Assembly (NCBI RefSeq): GCF_004320525.1
Contig: NZ_SIHX01000009.1
Location: 168,880 to 232,879, forward strand
Source of the DNA: Arthrobacter sp. S39
GTDB taxonomy: Bacteria; Actinomycetota; Actinomycetes; Actinomycetales; Micrococcaceae
Length of the DNA: 64,000 bases
Reading direction: 5' to 3'
The position numbers and the translations under genes were made by a program. Shown piece after piece: positions 41,400 through 50,019 of this stretch. Every line of letters starts with the position of its first letter. Position 1 is the first letter of the stretch. The notes below the pieces were generated by a model. The model was not told where the DNA came from. It ran no database searches and worked only from the letters and a program-made list of their open reading frames with translations.

Positions 41400-41810
41400 T
41401 CAGTCCGGCCGGCCGCCGTCGGAAGCATCCTCCCGGGAAGCTTTGGCGGCGGCTTTCTGCACCACGGCCTCCAGCTCATCGGAGCTGAGCAGCTCACGGT
41501 GCAGGTGCTTGGTGCGGTAGCCGGCCCGGCCCACCATATGCGCGGACACGGGCACGGTGAGCAGCTGGAAGATCCAGGCGACCAGCAGCACCGGCCACAC
41601 CCACCACGTCCGCATCTGCAGGCCGATGGAGGCCAGCAGCAGGAACAGTCCCAGGACCTGCGGCTTGGTGGCGGCGTGCATCCTGCTCAGGAGGTCCGGG
41701 AACCGCAGCAGGCCCACGGCGGCGGCCAGCGACATCAGGGCCCCCACGACCATAAAGACGGCGGATACGGCGTCGATGACGGTGTCCACGGCGGTGGGCT
41801 CAGGATTCAT
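41400..41810 (-). CDS. mnhG: Mrp Na+/H+ antiporter subunit G
   Basis: The 136-residue protein has three helices with 'VGALMSLAAAVGLLRFPDLL' and 'SRMHAATKPQVLGLFLLL', the MnhG signature (GLLRFPDxLSRMHAATK). It is a small accessory membrane subunit needed for assembly of the Mrp sodium/proton antiporter. Its start overlaps mnhF by 11 bases, making it the last gene of the operon. The charged C-terminal tail (about residues 105-136) is longer than the membrane core requires. Confidence 0.93.
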   Translation of the reverse strand: MNPEPTAVDTVIDAVSAVFMVVGALMSLAAAVGLLRFPDLLSRMHAATKPQVLGLFLLLASIGLQMRTWWVWPVLLVAWIFQLLTVPVSAHMVGRAGYRTKHLHRELLSSDELEAVVQKAAAKASREDASDGGRPD

Positions 41811-42078
41811 GGGGCTGCTCCCGCCGGTCGGCCACAAAGCGGGCCACGGTCACCGATCCGATAAAGCCGATGATGGACAGCGCCACCAGCAGCATGAGGT
41901 TGTTCAGGTGCCTGTTCACGGCCATGTCGATGCACAGGGCCGCGCCGAGGATGGCCAGCAGCACGTCCGAGGCCAGCACCCGGTCCAGCAGCGAGGGACC
42001 CCGCGCGATCCTGATGATGGCTCCCGCCGCGGCGAGCGAAAGAATGACTGCCGTGACAGCCAGGACAATCTGCATCAT
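41800..42078 (-). CDS. mnhF: Mrp Na+/H+ antiporter subunit F
   Basis: The 92-residue protein has three helices with 'RIARGPSLLDRVLASDVL' and 'LVALSIIGFIGSVTVARFV', the MnhF signature (GPsxxDRVlAxD). It is a small membrane subunit of the Mrp antiporter. Two adjacent ATGs (42078, 42075) are possible starts; the first overlaps the mnhE stop by four bases. Confidence 0.93.
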   Translation of the reverse strand: MMQIVLAVTAVILSLAAAGAIIRIARGPSLLDRVLASDVLLAILGAALCIDMAVNRHLNNLMLLVALSIIGFIGSVTVARFVADRREQPHES

Positions 42079-42620
42079 GCCGCGGCCTCCTGCCTGATTG
42101 CGTCCAGTTCCTGCCGGGTGCCCATGATGCGGATCAGCCCGGCCTCGATGTCCCTGACTTCCCGGCGGAGCTTCTCCACATCCTCGGGGGTGCTGAGGTT
42201 GAGCCCATGGAGGTAGAGGGTGGACGTTGAGCGGTCCACCTCCACCACCAGGGATCCGGGGATCAGGGAGATGACGTGCCCGGTGGCGGTCACCATCAGG
42301 TCCTCGTGGCTCCGCAACGGAACGGCGACGACGGCGTTGGTCACCGTGGGTCCGCGGACGGCCGCCAGGTACATGACCTGGAAACTCGCGGCCACCACCT
42401 TGCCCATGAAGGAAAGCGCGAAGGGCACGGCGTGGAGGATGTTGAAGCGGCCGCTCAGGTCCACGGGCGGAAGGTAGAACATCCGGGCCACCGCTACGGC
42501 CAGGATGGCGCCGAACAGGAGGTTGCCCGGGCTGAAGTCCTGCCACAGCGCAGCCCAGACGATGACCAGCCAGACCAGGAGGGGCAGCTCCTGGCGAAGG
42601 GAGATGCGCCGGCGGCTCAT
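42075..42620 (-). CDS. mnhE: Mrp Na+/H+ antiporter subunit E
   Basis: The 181-residue protein has N-terminal helices ('LLVWLVIVWAALWQDFSPGN') followed by 'SLIPGSLVVEVDRSTSTLYL' and 'HGLNLSTPEDVEKLRREV', the MnhE pattern (TPGTxxxxVd...LyvHxLd). It is a structural subunit of the Mrp complex. Its ATG overlaps the mnhD stop, consistent with co-translation. Confidence 0.93.
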   Translation of the reverse strand: MSRRRISLRQELPLLVWLVIVWAALWQDFSPGNLLFGAILAVAVARMFYLPPVDLSGRFNILHAVPFALSFMGKVVAASFQVMYLAAVRGPTVTNAVVAVPLRSHEDLMVTATGHVISLIPGSLVVEVDRSTSTLYLHGLNLSTPEDVEKLRREVRDIEAGLIRIMGTRQELDAIRQEAAA

Positions 42621-44221
42621 TTGCCTCCTCCGGACGTCAGGATCAGGGGCACGGCCGTTTCTTCGCCCAGGACCGCCTGGATGTAGGAGGACCGGTCCAG
42701 CATGTCCCGGGCGGCCTGGTCAGAAACCTTGAACAGCGGGCCGGCGAAGACCGTGAGTGATACGCCCAGCAGGACCAGGCCGAGGGTGGAGCCCACCATG
42801 GTCCGCGGCAGCAGCGTGACGTTGTTGCGTCCGCCGCGGCGGCCGGTGTCGGAGGTCTCGCGCGGGGCAAGGAGCACGGGGTCGGGATGTTCGGCGTCGG
42901 AGGGTTTGCGCCAGAACGCGCGGTTCCAGACCCTGGCGACGGCCAGCAGGGTGAGCAGGCTGGTGAGCACGCCGCCGATCACCAGCCCGTAGGCCAGTGG
43001 CGTGCCGAGCTCGATGCCTGCCTGCATGAGGCCCACCTTCCCGAGGAACCCGGAGAACGGCGGGATTCCCGCCAGGTTCATGGCCGGGATGAAGAACAGC
43101 AGCGCCAGCAGGGGCGAGAGTTTCGCCAGGCCGGCCAGCCGGTCCACGGACGAGCTGCCGCCGCGGCGTTCGATGAGCCCGGTGACCAGGAAGAGGCTGG
43201 TCTGGATGGTGATGTGGTGGGCCACGTAGAACACGGCCGCGCCCAGTCCGGCCACCGAGGACATGGCCAGGCCGAACACCATGTAGCCGATGTGGCTGAC
43301 GAGGGTGAAGGAGAGGAGACGTTTGATGTCGTTCTGGGCAAGGGCGCCAAGGATTCCCACCAGCATGGTGAGCAGTGCCGCCACCATGAGGGGCGTGTTG
43401 AGGGAGTCCCCGGGGAACAGGAGCGTCTCGGTGCGGACCATCGCGTAGACGCCCACTTTGGTAAGCAGGCCGGCGAACACCGCTGTGACCGGCGCGGGCG
43501 CCGTGGGGTAGGAGTCAGGGAGCCAGAAGGACAGCGGGAACACGGCGGCCTTGATGCCGAACGCCACCAGCAGCATGACGTGCAGGAGGGTCTTGGTGCC
43601 CGGGTCCAGGTCCGCGAGCTTGAGAGCGAGGTCTGCCATGTTCACCGTTCCGGTGGCGCCGTAGACCATGGCGATGGAGATGAGGAACAGCACCGAGGAG
43701 ACGACGGAGACCACCACGTAGGTGACGCCGGCGCGGATCCGGGGGCCCGTGCCGCCCAGGGTCATCAGGACGTAGCTTGCCGTCAGCAGGATCTCGAAGC
43801 CCACATACAGGTTGAAGAGGTCCCCGGAGAGGAAGGCGTTGGACACACCCGCCACCAGGATCAGGTACGTCGGGTGGAAGATCGACACCGGGGCGTCCTG
43901 GTCGCCGTCGGCCATGCCCTGCCCGGTGGCGTACACCAGCACCGCGAGGCTGACCGCGGAGGACACCACCAGCATCAGGGAGGAGAACTGGTCCACCACC
44001 ATTACGATTCCCCAGGGCGGCAGCCAGCCGCCGATGTTCACCGCGGCGGTCCCGCCCTCCCAGACGGACGCCAGGAGCAGGCATTCGAGCGCCAGGGTGA
44101 GGGAGAGCAGCGCGATGCTGACCGTGCGCTGCGCCCTCGAGTGCCGGATCAGCACAAAGGTCAGGGCGGCGCCCAGGATGGGAAGTACGACGGCGAGCGG
44201 GGCAAAGCTTGCGATGTTCAC
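42617..44221 (-). CDS. mnhD: Mrp Na+/H+ antiporter subunit D
   Basis: The 534-residue protein of about 14 helices is homologous to complex I subunit ND2/NuoN, with 'GDLFNLYVGFEILLTASYVL', 'AFGIKAAVFPLSFWLPDSYP' (the conserved Lys in the proton path) and 'GIPPFSGFLGKVGLMQAGIE'. Together with MnhA it moves protons and sodium in antiport. It overlaps mnhC and mnhE by four bases each. Confidence 0.95.
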   Translation of the reverse strand: MNIASFAPLAVVLPILGAALTFVLIRHSRAQRTVSIALLSLTLALECLLLASVWEGGTAAVNIGGWLPPWGIVMVVDQFSSLMLVVSSAVSLAVLVYATGQGMADGDQDAPVSIFHPTYLILVAGVSNAFLSGDLFNLYVGFEILLTASYVLMTLGGTGPRIRAGVTYVVVSVVSSVLFLISIAMVYGATGTVNMADLALKLADLDPGTKTLLHVMLLVAFGIKAAVFPLSFWLPDSYPTAPAPVTAVFAGLLTKVGVYAMVRTETLLFPGDSLNTPLMVAALLTMLVGILGALAQNDIKRLLSFTLVSHIGYMVFGLAMSSVAGLGAAVFYVAHHITIQTSLFLVTGLIERRGGSSSVDRLAGLAKLSPLLALLFFIPAMNLAGIPPFSGFLGKVGLMQAGIELGTPLAYGLVIGGVLTSLLTLLAVARVWNRAFWRKPSDAEHPDPVLLAPRETSDTGRRGGRNNVTLLPRTMVGSTLGLVLLGVSLTVFAGPLFKVSDQAARDMLDRSSYIQAVLGEETAVPLILTSGGGK

Positions 44222-44829
44222 TTCACACCTCCTTCTGGGCCTGGGGTGACGTTTTGTGAGCCGGGCTGCTCTTCGGCGGCGGCGTCCTCGGCGGCGATCT
44301 TCGTGTCGCCGGCCTGGACGGTTCCTCCGGCGGTTTCCTCGCCGCCTCCGGCCGGGGTGTGGTCTGACGCCGTGCCGTGGTCGGACACGGAGCGCCCGTC
44401 GCTGCCGAGCATGGTCAGCGGAAACTCGGAGGTCTCCATGGGGATTTCGGCGTCGTCCTCGGCGTCGAAGCTGGGCGTCTCGGCGACGCGGAGGTCTTCG
44501 AGGTCGTCCTGGATCTCATCCTGTTTGGCCAGGACCCAGGTCCGGTAGATGATGCCGAGCATAAAGGCCGTCACCGCGAAGGAGATGACGATCGAGGTGA
44601 GGATCAGCGCCTGCGGAAGGGGATCGTTGTAGTCCTGGGCGGGTGTGTCCTTGGCGTAGAACGGCGCCAGCCCGGCGTACCCGCCCGTGGCGAGGATCAG
44701 CAGGTTGGTGGCGTTGGCGAGGAGCATCAGGCCCAGCAGCACCCGGGTGAGGCTGCGTTCCAGGATCAGGTAGATTCCGCACGCGTAGAGGGCCCCCATC
44801 ACGGCCAGGAGGGTCAGGTTGACGCTCAT
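44218..44829 (-). CDS. mnhC: Mrp Na+/H+ antiporter subunit C with long acidic tail
   Basis: Residues 1-115 are a normal MnhC/NuoK-like three-helix subunit ('ALYACGIYLILERSLTRVLL', 'LLANATNLLILATGG', 'PLPQALILTSIVISFAVTAF'). Residues 116-203 form a long acidic, low-complexity tail ('DEIQDDLEDLRVAETPS...') that is not part of the core fold and nearly doubles the usual length. The start codon is within the mnhA end (ATGA). The tail might bind a partner on the cytoplasmic side; this is inference. Confidence 0.92.
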   Translation of the reverse strand: MSVNLTLLAVMGALYACGIYLILERSLTRVLLGLMLLANATNLLILATGGYAGLAPFYAKDTPAQDYNDPLPQALILTSIVISFAVTAFMLGIIYRTWVLAKQDEIQDDLEDLRVAETPSFDAEDDAEIPMETSEFPLTMLGSDGRSVSDHGTASDHTPAGGGEETAGGTVQAGDTKIAAEDAAAEEQPGSQNVTPGPEGGVK

Positions 44830-47800
44830 GCTTGGCCCTTTGCTGTGGTTTCGGCAGGGACACCCTGGGGTTCCTGTTCCTCGGCAGGAGCCGTGGCCTG
44901 CGCTTCGAAGTTCTCGTCGATCTCGGCGCCCAGGCTGCGCAGGACGTCCAGCACCAGGCCCACCACCACGATGTAGACGCCGATGTCGAAGATGGTGGAC
45001 GTGACGAACTTGATGTCGCCGAAGACCGGCAGCCACAGTTCGATGATGGCCGTCTGGAAGACCTGGCCGCCCAGCAGGAGCGGCACAACCCCGGACGCCG
45101 CCGCCGTCGCGAGTCCGATGCCCAGGAGGGTTCCGGCGCTGATGGGGGTGGCCTCCCGCAGTTCAAAGCGGCCGCCGGCGAGGTAGCGGATGGTCAGCGC
45201 CAGGCCGGCCGTGAGTCCGCCGGCGAAACCGCCGCCGGGCAGGTTGTGCCCCGCCAGCAGCAGGTACAGGGAGAAAATGATCATGGAGTGGAAGATCAGA
45301 CGGGTGACCACTTCGAAAATGATGGAGCGCCGCTCGGGGGCCAGGGTCCGGCCGGCCACAATCCAGGCGTCGCGGGTGGACGCGGCGAACTTCCGGCTGA
45401 TGGCCAGGGCGGCGGCGTCGCGGGACCCCGGGTCGACGCCGGTGTGCCGGCCCACGGTGCCCTCGGCAACGTCGGAGGACATCTGGATGCGGTCGCCGCG
45501 GCTGCGGACGAAGATCAGGCTGGCAACACCGGTGGCGGCCAGCGCCAGCACCGAGATTTCACCAAACGTGTCCCAGACGCGGATGTCCACGAGGGTCACG
45601 TTGACGATGTTCAGGCCGCCGCCGCCCTCGTAGGCGAGGCGCGGGAACTCGAGGGAGACGGGCGTGGCAATCCGGGAACCCATGGCATAGATGGCGGCGA
45701 AGATCATGGTGACGCCGAAGCCCAGCCCGATGATGACGCGCACCACCCGGTACTTGCCGCCGGTGCGGTCCCGGAGTTCGGCGGGCAGGCTGCGCATGGC
45801 CAGGACAAAGGCCACCAGGATGATGGTTTCCACCAGCATCTGGGTCAGGGCCAGGTCCGGGGCGCCCTGCAGGGCGAACATCAGGGCGATGCCGTAACCC
45901 GTGACGGACACCATCAGCACGGCGAGGAACCGCTTGTTGGCCTTGACGGCGGCGAGGGCGCCGATCACGATGCCCGCGGCCGCCACCAGCTGCAGCGGCG
46001 AATTGGGGTCGATGAAATACAGGTTGTCCGGGAGCGGCTTGTTGAACACCAGCATGGTGGAGAGCGGAAGGACGCAGGCAACGGACAGGATGACTGCCAG
46101 ATAGAAGTACAACGAACCACGCTGGGTGCGGCCGGTGATCCAGACGGCGGTGTCATCCAGCGCCCCGATGGTGTGCTGGTAGGCCCGGTCCGCGTCGATC
46201 CAGGCCGGCACCCGGTCCTGCGCCCGCGCCACGAGGGTGCGGCCGAAGTACATCGCCAGGCCCAGGGCAAACGTCAGCGCCGTCAGGCCCAGGGCCGGGG
46301 TGAAACCGTGCCACAGCGCGAGGTGCCCGGCCTGCTCGGCCGGTGTTCCGGCGTCGGGCGCGGTGGAGGCGAACAGCGCGGCGTACGGCTGGATCCATTC
46401 ATCCACGGGTGCCGGCCACAGCCCGTACACGATGGTGAGGAGGCTGAGGAGGGCGGGGGCGGCGAGGAAGGACGGCCTGACCGCCTTGAACGGGGTCCGG
46501 TCGACTCCCGGTTTGGAGGCGAAGGCGCCCCACATAAAGCGGGCGCTGTATGCGAACGTCAGGATGGAGCCCAGGACTATGCCTGCGAGCACCAGCATGC
46601 CCCACGGACCGCTCTGCGCGTGGTGGACGAAGGCTTCGAGCACCGATTCCTTGGCCACGAAACCTGCCAGCAGCGGGACGCCGGCCATGGACGCGGCGCC
46701 GATGCCGGCGACGATTCCCAGGGCGCGGGACGACGTGAACACGCCGGACAGCTTCCGGACGTCGCGGGTCCCGGACTGGTGGTCGATGATGCCCACCACC
46801 AGGAACAGCGTTGCCTTGAACAGGCCGTGCGCCAGGAGCATCGCGAGTCCGGCGAGCGCGGCGTCCGGGGTGCCCAGGCCCACCACCATGGTGAGGAAGC
46901 CCAACTGGCTGACGGTGCCGTAGGCGAGGATCAGCTTGATGTCGGTCTGGCGGAGCGCCCGGTACCCGCCCACCAGCATGGTGGCCAGCCCGAGCCCCAG
47001 CACAACGGGCTGCCAGTACGTGGTCTCAGCGAAGCCCGGCGCCAGCCGTGCCACCAGGTAGATGCCGGCCTTCACCATCGCTGCGGCGTGCAGGTAGGCG
47101 CTGACCGGGGTGGGTGCCGCCATGGCCCCGGGGAGCCAGAAGTGGAAGGGGACCAGCGCGGATTTGGTGATCGCACCCACCAGGATGAGGACGACGGCGG
47201 CGGCCACCGTTGCGCCGGCGGGCCCGGCTACCAGCTCGGGAGCCTGTGCCAGGATCGCCGAGATCCGGTACGTCCCGGCGCTGTAGCCGAGCATGATGAG
47301 GCCCACCAGCATGGCCAGTCCGCCGGCGGTGGTGACCATCAGCGCCTGCAGCGCGGAGCGGCGGGCCGCGAGGCGGGTGCGGGCGAAGCCGATCAGCAGG
47401 TAGGACAGGATGGTGGTGAGTTCCCAGAAGATGAAAAGCAGGAGAAGGTCGTCCGCCACCACCAGGCCGAACATGGCCCCGGCGAACGCCAGGAGCTGCG
47501 CGCCGAAGCCGCCGAGGTCCTGGTCCTTTTTCTTGAAATACCGGGCGCAGTAGACCAGCACGAGCGCGCCGACTCCCAGCACCAGGAGCGACATCACCCA
47601 GGCAAGGGCATCCAGCCGGAAGGCGAACTCCAGCTTGAGCCCGGGAATCCAGGGGAACACCTCGGAGACAAAGCCGGAGTCCGAATAGACCGCTCCGTAC
47701 TGCAGGACCAGCCAGAGGAACGAAACCGCGGGGACAGCAGCCAGCGCGTAGAACGCGTTCCGCCCCCAGGCCCTGAACAGAAACGGCGCCACAGCAGCCA

Positions 47801-47831
47801 CCGTAAAGTGCACGGCAAGAACTGTGATCAC
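44826..47831 (-). CDS. mnhA: Mrp Na+/H+ antiporter fused subunits A and B
   Basis: In this 1001-residue protein, the N-terminal part is NuoL/MnhA-like ('FIFWELTTILSYLLIGFART', 'AITKSALVPFHFWLPGAMAA', 'SAYLHAAAMVKAGIYLVARL'). From about residue 680 it continues through an MnhA tail, and the last 150 residues are MnhB-like ('SLYLLLAGHNLPGGGFAGGL' and 'IELWLPVFGDIKFVTSTIFD'). The A-B fusion makes up the main ion-conducting subunit. It is the first gene of a complete mnhACDEFG operon, used for sodium tolerance and pH control. A GTG start is used. Confidence 0.95.
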   Translation of the reverse strand: MITVLAVHFTVAAVAPFLFRAWGRNAFYALAAVPAVSFLWLVLQYGAVYSDSGFVSEVFPWIPGLKLEFAFRLDALAWVMSLLVLGVGALVLVYCARYFKKKDQDLGGFGAQLLAFAGAMFGLVVADDLLLLFIFWELTTILSYLLIGFARTRLAARRSALQALMVTTAGGLAMLVGLIMLGYSAGTYRISAILAQAPELVAGPAGATVAAAVVLILVGAITKSALVPFHFWLPGAMAAPTPVSAYLHAAAMVKAGIYLVARLAPGFAETTYWQPVVLGLGLATMLVGGYRALRQTDIKLILAYGTVSQLGFLTMVVGLGTPDAALAGLAMLLAHGLFKATLFLVVGIIDHQSGTRDVRKLSGVFTSSRALGIVAGIGAASMAGVPLLAGFVAKESVLEAFVHHAQSGPWGMLVLAGIVLGSILTFAYSARFMWGAFASKPGVDRTPFKAVRPSFLAAPALLSLLTIVYGLWPAPVDEWIQPYAALFASTAPDAGTPAEQAGHLALWHGFTPALGLTALTFALGLAMYFGRTLVARAQDRVPAWIDADRAYQHTIGALDDTAVWITGRTQRGSLYFYLAVILSVACVLPLSTMLVFNKPLPDNLYFIDPNSPLQLVAAAGIVIGALAAVKANKRFLAVLMVSVTGYGIALMFALQGAPDLALTQMLVETIILVAFVLAMRSLPAELRDRTGGKYRVVRVIIGLGFGVTMIFAAIYAMGSRIATPVSLEFPRLAYEGGGGLNIVNVTLVDIRVWDTFGEISVLALAATGVASLIFVRSRGDRIQMSSDVAEGTVGRHTGVDPGSRDAAALAISRKFAASTRDAWIVAGRTLAPERRSIIFEVVTRLIFHSMIIFSLYLLLAGHNLPGGGFAGGLTAGLALTIRYLAGGRFELREATPISAGTLLGIGLATAAASGVVPLLLGGQVFQTAIIELWLPVFGDIKFVTSTIFDIGVYIVVVGLVLDVLRSLGAEIDENFEAQATAPAEEQEPQGVPAETTAKGQA

Positions 47832-48024
47832 TGGTATCTCCGCAACGTCAGGGATTCGATTGTCAAAAGTAAGAGCAGGCGGTCATTCGTAAGATTTCAG
47901 TGCCCACAGTTTATCAAGGTGCAACAGGCTCTCCTGCCGCGCCGGGCGGGAGGCGGACCAGGTTCGGCGGGTGTCCGGGGTATCGTCCGCCGGTTGTTCG
48001 CCACGGGCGGATACCATTCAGCCT

Positions 48025-49428
48025 ATGAACACCGCCAGCGCTCCCGAGGCCATGCAGCCGTCGTCGGAACTCGAAGCCGGAAGCCACGCCACCAGCAAGG
48101 GCCGCGTCCTGGCCTGGGCCTCCTGGGACTGGGGATCGGCCGCCTTTAATGCGGTGATGACCACGTTCGTGTTCACCGTGTACCTGACCTCCAACGCCTT
48201 CGGCGGCGAGGACCAGGCCTCGGCGGTCCTGGGCGGTGCACTGGCCATAGCCGGTTTGGCCATCGCCCTGCTGGCCCCCGTGACCGGACAGCGGTCGGAC
48301 GCGGGCGGGCGGCGCAAGCTGTGGCTGGGAGTCAACACGGCCGCCGTCGCCATCCTGACCGCACTGTGCTTCTTTGTATTCCCGCGGCCGGAGTTCCTGC
48401 TGCTGGGTGTGTCCCTGATTGCGCTGGGCAACGTGTTCTTCGAGTTCGCCGGCGTCAACTACAACGCCATGCTGGCGCAGATCTCCACGCCGGCGAACAT
48501 CGGCAAGGTCAGCGGCTTCGGCTGGGCCATGGGGTACCTGGGCGGCATCGTGGCACTCCTGGTTGTCCTGCAGCTGTTCGTGCAGCCGAGCTTCGACTGG
48601 TTCGGCGCGTCCAAGGAGGACAGCCTCAACATCCGCCTGGTGGCCGTGTTCTCGGCCCTGTGGTTCTTCATCTTCGCGCTGCCGGTCCTGTTCGCGGTCC
48701 CGGAACTTCCGCGGCCCAGGCAGGCCAGGCCTTTGGGCTTCCTGGCCTCTTACGGCCTGCTGATCCGCCGGATCAAGGCCATCTACGCCACCAGCCCGCA
48801 CACCATCTACTTCCTGCTGGCCAGCGCCGTCTTCCGTGACGGCCTGGCTGCCGTCTTTACCTTCGGCGGTATTATCGCGGCCGGCACCTTCGGCTTTGCG
48901 CTGCCACAGGTCATCTTCTTTGCCATCTTCGGCAACGTGGTGGCGGCCGTGGGCGCCGTGATCGGCGGCTTCCTGGACGACCGGGTGGGGCCCAAGGCCG
49001 TGATCATCGGTTCGCTGGTGGGCCTGCTGATCGCCGGAACGGCCATCCTGGTGCTGGGCAACGGCGACTACGTCTTCTTTGGCACACACTGGGCCGGCAG
49101 CACCACTTTCTGGGTCTTCGGGCTGTTCCTGTGCCTGTTCGTCGGCCCGGCGCAGTCCTCCTCCCGGGCGTACCTGGCGCGGCTTGCTCCGCATGGCGAG
49201 TCCGGCGAGCTCTTTGGCCTGTACGCCACCACCGGCCGTGCCGTCAGCTTCCTGGCGCCGTCGCTGTTCACGCTCTGCATCGCGCTGGCCACGCCCCTCG
49301 TGGCACAGGGTGAGGCGCAGCGCTGGGGCATCCTGGGCATTATGGTGGTGCTGCTCGCCGGCCTGCTGGTGCTCCTGCCGGTGAAGTCGCCGGACAAGGC
49401 CCCCATCGCCGTCGTCCCCGCCACCTAA
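48025..49428 (+). CDS. UMF1-type MFS transporter
   Basis: This 467-residue protein has about 12 helices. 'WASWDWGSAAFNAVMTTFVF' is the UMF1/Atg22-like signature, and 'FEFAGVNYNAMLAQISTPAN' and 'GQRSDAGGRRKLWL' (the MFS loop motif) follow. UMF1 proteins export or recycle amino acids or other small metabolites in known cases; the substrate here is unknown. The ATG at 48025 is preferred to an ATG 18 codons upstream because the family begins there. Confidence 0.88.
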   Translation: MNTASAPEAMQPSSELEAGSHATSKGRVLAWASWDWGSAAFNAVMTTFVFTVYLTSNAFGGEDQASAVLGGALAIAGLAIALLAPVTGQRSDAGGRRKLWLGVNTAAVAILTALCFFVFPRPEFLLLGVSLIALGNVFFEFAGVNYNAMLAQISTPANIGKVSGFGWAMGYLGGIVALLVVLQLFVQPSFDWFGASKEDSLNIRLVAVFSALWFFIFALPVLFAVPELPRPRQARPLGFLASYGLLIRRIKAIYATSPHTIYFLLASAVFRDGLAAVFTFGGIIAAGTFGFALPQVIFFAIFGNVVAAVGAVIGGFLDDRVGPKAVIIGSLVGLLIAGTAILVLGNGDYVFFGTHWAGSTTFWVFGLFLCLFVGPAQSSSRAYLARLAPHGESGELFGLYATTGRAVSFLAPSLFTLCIALATPLVAQGEAQRWGILGIMVVLLAGLLVLLPVKSPDKAPIAVVPAT

Positions 49429-49448
49429 GCCGAAGCACCCTCCAACCA

Positions 49449-49503
49449 GCGCGAACGTACACTTGGGGCCCCGCGTCCGCGTCTTGTGCGGCGGACGCCC
49501 CAA
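49449..49503 (+). repeat. GCGCGAACGTACA repeat followed by a terminator-like hairpin
   Basis: GCGCGAACGTACACTTGGGG (from 49449) matches the repeat at 30.9 kb. Its TTGGGG pairs with CCCCAA (49498-49503), and GCGTCCGC (49473-49480) with GCGGACGC (49491-49498), so the repeat merges into a strong hairpin. It lies between the MFS and antiporter-regulator genes and probably ends the MFS transcript. Confidence 0.65.
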
Positions 49504-49531
49504 ACCGCCGCGCGCGGATTAGGCTGGAGCT

Positions 49532-50014
49532 ATGAACGTGGATGAGACGGACCTCCCCGGCCTCGGCCGGCGGAAGGATTTTATGACCGCTTCAGGACGC
49601 CGCATCGGCGTTGTGGAGCTGCGGGAAGGCCAGACGGAGCTGATCGTCTCCACCTGGGATGATCCCGACACGTGCCAGGCATCCATTCCCCTGACCGGGG
49701 ATGAAGCCGCCACCCTGGGCAACCTCCTGGGCGGACAGCACCTGGCCATGAAGCTGACGGAAGAGCACAAGGAAATCCCCGGCATCGTGACCCGGCAATT
49801 CTCCATCGCTCCGGATTCCCCGTTCCAGAACCAGCCGATGGGCAAGGCGTGCATCCGCACCCGTTGCGGTGTCTCCATCGTGGCGATCATGCGGGAAGGC
49901 GAGGTGCTCCCGTCGCCGGGTCCCGACGTCGTACTCCACTCAGGTGATCTGCTCATTGCCGTCGGTACGCAAGAAGGCCTCGACAACGCGGCCGATATCC
50001 TCCGCAACGGATAG
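49532..50014 (+). CDS. Cation:proton antiporter regulatory subunit (TrkA-C domain)
   Basis: The 160-residue protein has an N-terminal beta-rich half ('IGVVELREGQTELIVSTW') and a TrkA-C domain ('SIVAIMREGEVLPSPGPDVV', 'LHSGDLLIAVGTQEGLDNAA'). This domain binds nucleotides, often cyclic-di-AMP, and gates potassium carriers, as in KhtT. It starts the antiporter pair, five bases ahead of the transporter gene. I infer gating of K+/H+ exchange; the ligand is not shown by sequence. Confidence 0.88.
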   Translation: MNVDETDLPGLGRRKDFMTASGRRIGVVELREGQTELIVSTWDDPDTCQASIPLTGDEAATLGNLLGGQHLAMKLTEEHKEIPGIVTRQFSIAPDSPFQNQPMGKACIRTRCGVSIVAIMREGEVLPSPGPDVVLHSGDLLIAVGTQEGLDNAADILRNG

Positions 50015-50019
50015 CCGAC

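Noticed and set aside
44832..48149. 1105-codon open frame on the plus strand over mnhA
   Set aside because: It is the GC-rich shadow of the mnhA coding frame. The predicted protein is low-complexity (His/Gln/Gly/Asp-rich), while the minus strand carries clear Mrp motifs.
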